From positions 24,348-35,218 of the forward strand of contig QHXU01000038.1 in assembly GCA_003223065.1 (NCBI GenBank): a stretch of 10,871 bases of DNA. The letters run 5' to 3'. Both the position numbers and the translations under genes were made by a program. Positions 8,258-10,871 of the stretch are shown here, one piece after another. The notes beneath the pieces are model-generated. The model worked only from the letters and a program-made list of their open reading frames with translations, did no database searches and had not been told where the DNA came from. Numbering within the stretch: the first letter of the stretch is position 1; each line of letters opens with the position of its first letter. Source of the DNA: Acidobacteriota bacterium. GTDB lineage: Bacteria; Acidobacteriota; Terriglobia; Bryobacterales; Bryobacteraceae.

Positions 8258-9030
8258 TGCTCGCACTGGCACTCGCGGCAACCATACGGATCGGCGTATT
8301 CGGTCTGTTCCATCCGGTTGAGCTGGAAGTACAGCCGGCCCGCGGGAGCGTGCTGATGGTGGAAATCGCCGGCGAGCGGCAGGTGATCGAGGGCGCGCAC
8401 TCCGTGCGAATTCGCTCGGCGGCGCTGGTAACCGGACGCGGCCGCCGGCCCGTGCGATTCGTGGTCAGCGTTCCCGGCCAGATACACCGCGAGTTTCTGG
8501 GCCGGCTCGAGATCCGGGAGCAATCAGGAACTCTGACTGCGATTGTGGAGATGGATCGGGAGACGGCGGTGGCGTCGATCGTCGCGGCGGAGAGCCCGGG
8601 CACACCTTTCGAAGCGCGCAAGGCGCAGGCAGTTGCCGCCAGGTCGTTCCTCGCCGGGTCGCGAGGCAGGCACGATGGTTTCGATTTCTGCGACACGACG
8701 CACTGCCAGTTTTTGCGGGAGCCGCCGTCGCCGACAAGCGCGGCCGGCCGGGCGGCCGCGGAGACGCGAGGGCTCGCTCTCACCTATCAGGGACACGTGC
8801 TCGCGGCGCTCTATTCGGCAAATTGTGGAGGCCACACGCGTACGCTTCAAGAAGCCGGATGGAAAGTCGGGGAGTATCCGTATTTCGCGGTGGAGTGCCC
8901 CATGCGAGGCGTTGTCTCCGGGCACCGGCTCGGGCTATGCCAGGAAGGGGCAGCGGAGATGGCCAGGCGAGGGGCAACATTTCGGGAGATTCTCAGCCAC
9001 TACTTCCCCGCCACCACACTCGGCGAATGA
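8254..9030 (+). CDS. SpoIID/LytB-domain protein, probable peptidoglycan lytic transglycosylase
   Basis: The 258-residue product has the SpoIID/LytB signatures: E113 followed by FEARKAQAVAARSF (119-132), DFCDTTHCQF (144-153), YSANCGGHT (187-195) and GHRLGLCQEGAAEMA (223-237), then a C-terminal HYFPATTL. In Bacillus SpoIID this domain cleaves glycan strands stripped of stem peptides during spore engulfment; E113 sits where the catalytic glutamate is expected. C146, H150 and C151 fall in the region that binds metal in some SpoIID structures. A short hydrophobic start (MMLALALAA) may be a signal peptide. The start is ambiguous: ATGATG offers 8254 (4-base overlap with the mini-PBP stop) or 8257, and GGGG at 8248-8251 is better spaced for 8257. 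The protein is shorter than the roughly 340-residue Bacillus enzyme. No sporulation gene is nearby, so the role is more likely vegetative wall remodelling. Confidence 0.9.
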   Translation: MMLALALAATIRIGVFGLFHPVELEVQPARGSVLMVEIAGERQVIEGAHSVRIRSAALVTGRGRRPVRFVVSVPGQIHREFLGRLEIREQSGTLTAIVEMDRETAVASIVAAESPGTPFEARKAQAVAARSFLAGSRGRHDGFDFCDTTHCQFLREPPSPTSAAGRAAAETRGLALTYQGHVLAALYSANCGGHTRTLQEAGWKVGEYPYFAVECPMRGVVSGHRLGLCQEGAAEMARRGATFREILSHYFPATTLGE

Positions 9031-9037
9031 GACGGTT

Positions 9038-9457
9038 CTACCGTGGATACGGATGGCCTCGTAATGTCGCCAGCGCCCGATAAATCTGCTCAGCAAGCAC
9101 GACGCGCGCAAGCTCATGCGGCATAGTAAGCGGAGACAGTGTCAAAGTCAGGTCGGCACGCGGTTTCCATGCTTCGGGCAGTCCGTCGGCGCCACCCACG
9201 ACGAACACCAGGTCACGCGCTTCGCGGCCGGCCGTTTCCACAAGCGCGGTAAACGCCGCTGAATCGAGAGCGCGGCCCGCGGGGTCCAGCAGAATCTTCG
9301 TCGCTGCAGCATGCTTCGCCCAGGGATCAAACCGCCGCGGCTCAATTTCACGCATCTCGCACTTGGCGAAACGCGAGGAGCGGCGCATGTACTCCTCGGC
9401 CATGGCGTTGGCGTGCGCGTCCCGCGGCTTGCCGATGTAATAGAGGATCAGCTTCAC
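9038..9457 (-). CDS. rlmH: RlmH, 23S rRNA (pseudouridine1915-N3)-methyltransferase
   Basis: This 139-residue SPOUT-family protein methylates pseudouridine 1915 in helix 69 of 23S rRNA, using S-adenosylmethionine on assembled ribosomes. Visible family motifs are LDPAGRALDS (57-66), FVVGGADGLP (85-94, cofactor-binding knot), MPHELARVVLAEQIYRA (112-128) and the C-terminal HPYPR. The family commonly ends in HPYHR, so the His-to-Pro change near the end is a small departure. It is a little shorter than the 155-residue E. coli protein but appears complete. The start is GTG at 9457, which overlaps the aminotransferase stop as GTGA; no strong ribosome binding site is visible, so translational coupling is likely. 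It ends 7 bases from the convergent SpoIID gene. Confidence 0.93.
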   Translation of the reverse strand: MKLILYYIGKPRDAHANAMAEEYMRRSSRFAKCEMREIEPRRFDPWAKHAAATKILLDPAGRALDSAAFTALVETAGREARDLVFVVGGADGLPEAWKPRADLTLTLSPLTMPHELARVVLAEQIYRALATLRGHPYPR

Positions 9458-10617
9458 GCCAGGAACTGGCGGATTCGCTCGACCGCATCCATCAGATTCT
9501 CGAGCGAATTGGCGATAGAGAAGCGCAGGTAGCCTTCGCCGAATTCGCCGAAGGCCGTGCCGCTCAGACAGGCGACGCCGGCATCGTTCAGCAGCGCATC
9601 AGCCAGCTCTTTAGAACGGCGGCCGGTCCCGGTGATATTCGGAAAGGCGTAAAAAGCGCCCTGCGGCAGACAGCAGCGAAAGCCGGGGAGCGAGTTGAGT
9701 CCCGCGCAGAACGCATCGCGGCGTCGGCGGAACTCGGCCACCATCCTGTCAACGTCGTCCTGCGGTCCTTCCAGGGCGGAGATTCCGGCACGCTGCGTAA
9801 AGGTCGCGGTGCAGGAGTGCGAATTGACGCTGAGCGTGTTCACCGCGCCGACCAGCCACTCCGGCATCACGCCGTAGCCCATGCGCCACCCGGTCATGGC
9901 GTAGGTTTTGGAAAAGCCGTCGAGAATGACCGTCTTTTCGAGCATTCCCGGCAAGCTCGCGATGGAGAGCGGCGGCTGGTCGAAATAGATGCGCGAGTAG
10001 ATCTCATCGGATAGGATGAGCACGTCGCGGTCGCGCACCAGCTCCGCGATGGCGCAGATATCGGGGGCAGGAATCACTCCGCCGGTCGGATTCTGGGGGG
10101 AATTGAGCACGATCATCTTCGTGCGGCTGGAAAGCTTGGAGCGGAACAGATCAAGATCGAAGGAGAAGCCCCGCTGCTCGGCCAGCGGCATGGGCACGGG
10201 GGTCGCGCCCAGGAACCGGATCATCGACTCATAAATCGGGAAGCCGGGATTCGGGTAAATGACTTCGTCGCCCTCCTGGAGCACGGCCATCATCGGAAAG
10301 AAGATGATCGGCTTGCCGCCGGGCACGACGCAGACATGCTGCGGGCCGACATCGATCGATCGTGTCCGCGAGATATATTTTGCGATGGATTCGCGCAGCT
10401 CGGGCAGGCCCTGCGTAGGGCCGTAGTGTGTCCAACCTTCGTCAAGCGCGGTCTTCCCAGCTTCGACGATGTGGCGCGGCGTGGCGAAATCCGGCTCGCC
10501 GATCTCGAGATGAATGATGTTCCGGCCTCGCGCTTCGAGCGCACGGGATCGGGGACGCCGTTGAGTTCGTCGAGTTCCGCAATGGCATTCCCTTTTTCCG
10601 GAAAAAGGGAATGCCAT
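9454..10617 (-). CDS. Class I PLP-dependent aminotransferase, native N-terminus lost at a palindrome
   Basis: Recognisable sequence runs from RALEARGRN (base 10545) to the TGA at 9454-9456. Numbering from the ATG at 10617 (387 residues): IGEPDF at 39-44, NSPQNPTGG at 172-180 with cofactor-contacting N176, D204 and Y207 in LSDEIYSRI, S236-K237-TYAMTGWR with Schiff-base K237 and phosphate-binding R245, and R365 in YLRFS for the substrate carboxylate. This is the aspartate/aromatic aminotransferase-like fold I group; substrate is not predictable. The first 23-24 codons from 10617 fall inside the 104-bp palindrome and do not look like an aminotransferase N-terminus (family members normally carry about 20 conserved residues before RALEARG). 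The frame is also open back to 10785, but that overlaps DUF35 coding sequence. Thus 10617 is a formal start only; the true one is missing from this sequence. Confidence 0.88.
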   Translation of the reverse strand: MAFPFSGKRECHCGTRRTQRRPRSRALEARGRNIIHLEIGEPDFATPRHIVEAGKTALDEGWTHYGPTQGLPELRESIAKYISRTRSIDVGPQHVCVVPGGKPIIFFPMMAVLQEGDEVIYPNPGFPIYESMIRFLGATPVPMPLAEQRGFSFDLDLFRSKLSSRTKMIVLNSPQNPTGGVIPAPDICAIAELVRDRDVLILSDEIYSRIYFDQPPLSIASLPGMLEKTVILDGFSKTYAMTGWRMGYGVMPEWLVGAVNTLSVNSHSCTATFTQRAGISALEGPQDDVDRMVAEFRRRRDAFCAGLNSLPGFRCCLPQGAFYAFPNITGTGRRSKELADALLNDAGVACLSGTAFGEFGEGYLRFSIANSLENLMDAVERIRQFLA

Positions 10618-10813
10618 TGCGGAACTCGACGAACTCAACGGCGTCCCCGATTTGGGCGCGGTCACCGGTGATGCGGGCGGTGAGCCGTCGGCCGCTGTCC
10701 AGGGTGACGATGGCGAGTTGATAGGGCGCGTCGGAGACAAACTGCTCGGGGGCCGCGTAGATGACGGTCTCGGTGTAGACGACACCGGATCCGGGAGAGG
10801 CGTGCGTGCTCAT
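10442..10813 (-). CDS. DUF35 OB-fold protein (thiolase partner), native C-terminus replaced by a palindrome
   Basis: Residues 1-72 (bases 10813-10598) look like an OB-fold DUF35 protein, with YQLAIVTLDSG (31-41), LTARITG (44-50), IGDAVEFVEFRNG (55-67) and PFFR. No zinc-ribbon cysteines are seen, so this is the OB-fold part alone. DUF35 proteins bind acyl-CoA partners and form complexes with thiolase-family enzymes, as in the archaeal acetoacetyl-CoA thiolase/HMG-CoA synthase complex and the steroid-degrading aldolase complex. The ATG overlaps the stop of the upstream thiolase (ATGA), which supports that pairing. The centre of the 104-bp palindrome lies in the codons for PFFR. Beyond about residue 73 the frame reads the inverted copy and then the wrong frame of the aminotransferase gene, to a stop at 10442. 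The natural protein probably ended near residues 73-80. Confidence 0.75.
   Translation of the reverse strand: MSTHASPGSGVVYTETVIYAAPEQFVSDAPYQLAIVTLDSGRRLTARITGDRAQIGDAVEFVEFRNGIPFFRKKGMPLRNSTNSTASPIPCARSARPEHHSSRDRRAGFRHAAPHRRSWEDRA
10548..10651. repeat. 104-bp perfect palindrome with no spacer at the DUF35/aminotransferase junction
   Basis: Bases 10548-10599 are the exact reverse complement of 10600-10651: 52 of 52 positions pair with zero spacer, and symmetry ends at 10547/10652. The right arm, read on the minus strand, encodes conserved DUF35 sequence (IGDAVEFVEFRNGIPFF). The left arm encodes nothing recognisable and sits where the end of DUF35 and the first aminotransferase codons should be, so it is the probable inverted copy. 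Confidence 0.97.
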
Positions 10814-10871
10814 GCGCTCAGGATTGTCACCACGGCAGTAGCGCCGGAACCGCCCAGGTTCTGTGCCAGGC
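10810..10871 (-). CDS. 3' end of a thiolase / acetyl-CoA acetyltransferase, partial at window edge
   Basis: Nineteen complete codons before a TGA at 10810-10812 read LAQNLGGSGATAVVTILSA, which resembles the glycine-rich C-terminal motif (NLGGSGATAVVTIL) of SCP2/SCP-x-type thiolases. These condense or cleave beta-ketoacyl-CoA thioesters. The stop overlaps the DUF35 start (ATGA), the usual arrangement for a thiolase and its DUF35 partner. Only the tail is in the window, so the exact subfamily and intactness cannot be judged. Confidence 0.72.
   Translation of the reverse strand, partial: LAQNLGGSGATAVVTILSA

Noticed and set aside
9032..9044. Small hairpin (ACGGT-TCT-ACCGT) between the convergent SpoIID and rlmH genes as a terminator
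   Set aside because: The stem is only 5 bp with no T-tract on either strand, and it overlaps the rlmH stop codon; too weak to call.
10336..10671. Plus-strand open frame across the palindrome
   Set aside because: It is antisense to the aminotransferase and DUF35 genes; its resemblance to the minus-strand peptide is simply the result of the palindrome.

Overview
The window is GC-rich, densely coding DNA with almost no intergenic space. Five of the six same-strand gene junctions are 4-base ATGA/GTGA overlaps. Protein style (very large TPR protein, SpoIID/LytB protein, SCP2-type thiolase followed by a DUF35 OB-fold protein) suggests a non-sporulating, diderm soil-type bacterium, most plausibly an Acidobacteriota member near Solibacter/Bryobacter. 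That placement is inference from recognised protein families, not a computed assignment.

Plus strand, 2-9030: four co-oriented genes, each overlapping the next by 4 bases. (1) The 3' 1941 codons of a giant TPR-repeat protein whose start lies left of the window. (2) A membrane-anchored, DUF3352-like exported protein that is broken by a frameshift at a 63-bp hairpin (6055-6117). (3) A very small (243 aa) penicillin-binding-type serine enzyme with SxxK, SxN and KTG motifs. (4) A SpoIID/LytB-type glycan-cleaving enzyme. Together these look like an envelope or peptidoglycan-remodelling cassette. The two enzymes have recognisable chemistry; the two large proteins are candidates for scaffold or partner roles.

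Minus strand, 10871-9038, convergent with the first group and separated from it by 7 bases: the tail of a thiolase, a DUF35 OB-fold protein, a class I aminotransferase and the 23S rRNA methyltransferase RlmH. The thiolase/DUF35 pair is a known functional pairing in acyl-CoA metabolism. The DUF35/aminotransferase junction is occupied by a 104-bp perfect palindrome (10548-10651), which removes the native end of the first gene and the native start of the second.

The most unusual directly visible structures are these two inverted duplications. In each, the right arm (plus-strand coordinates) encodes conserved protein and the left arm is an inverted copy that appears to replace a similar length of coding sequence. 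They are either assembly or library fold-back artefacts or genuine template-switch mutations; read mapping would decide. The most interesting biological candidate is the TPR / DUF3352-like / mini-PBP / SpoIID cassette. No RNA gene, CRISPR array or mobile element was seen, and no stretch over 300 bases lacks a gene.
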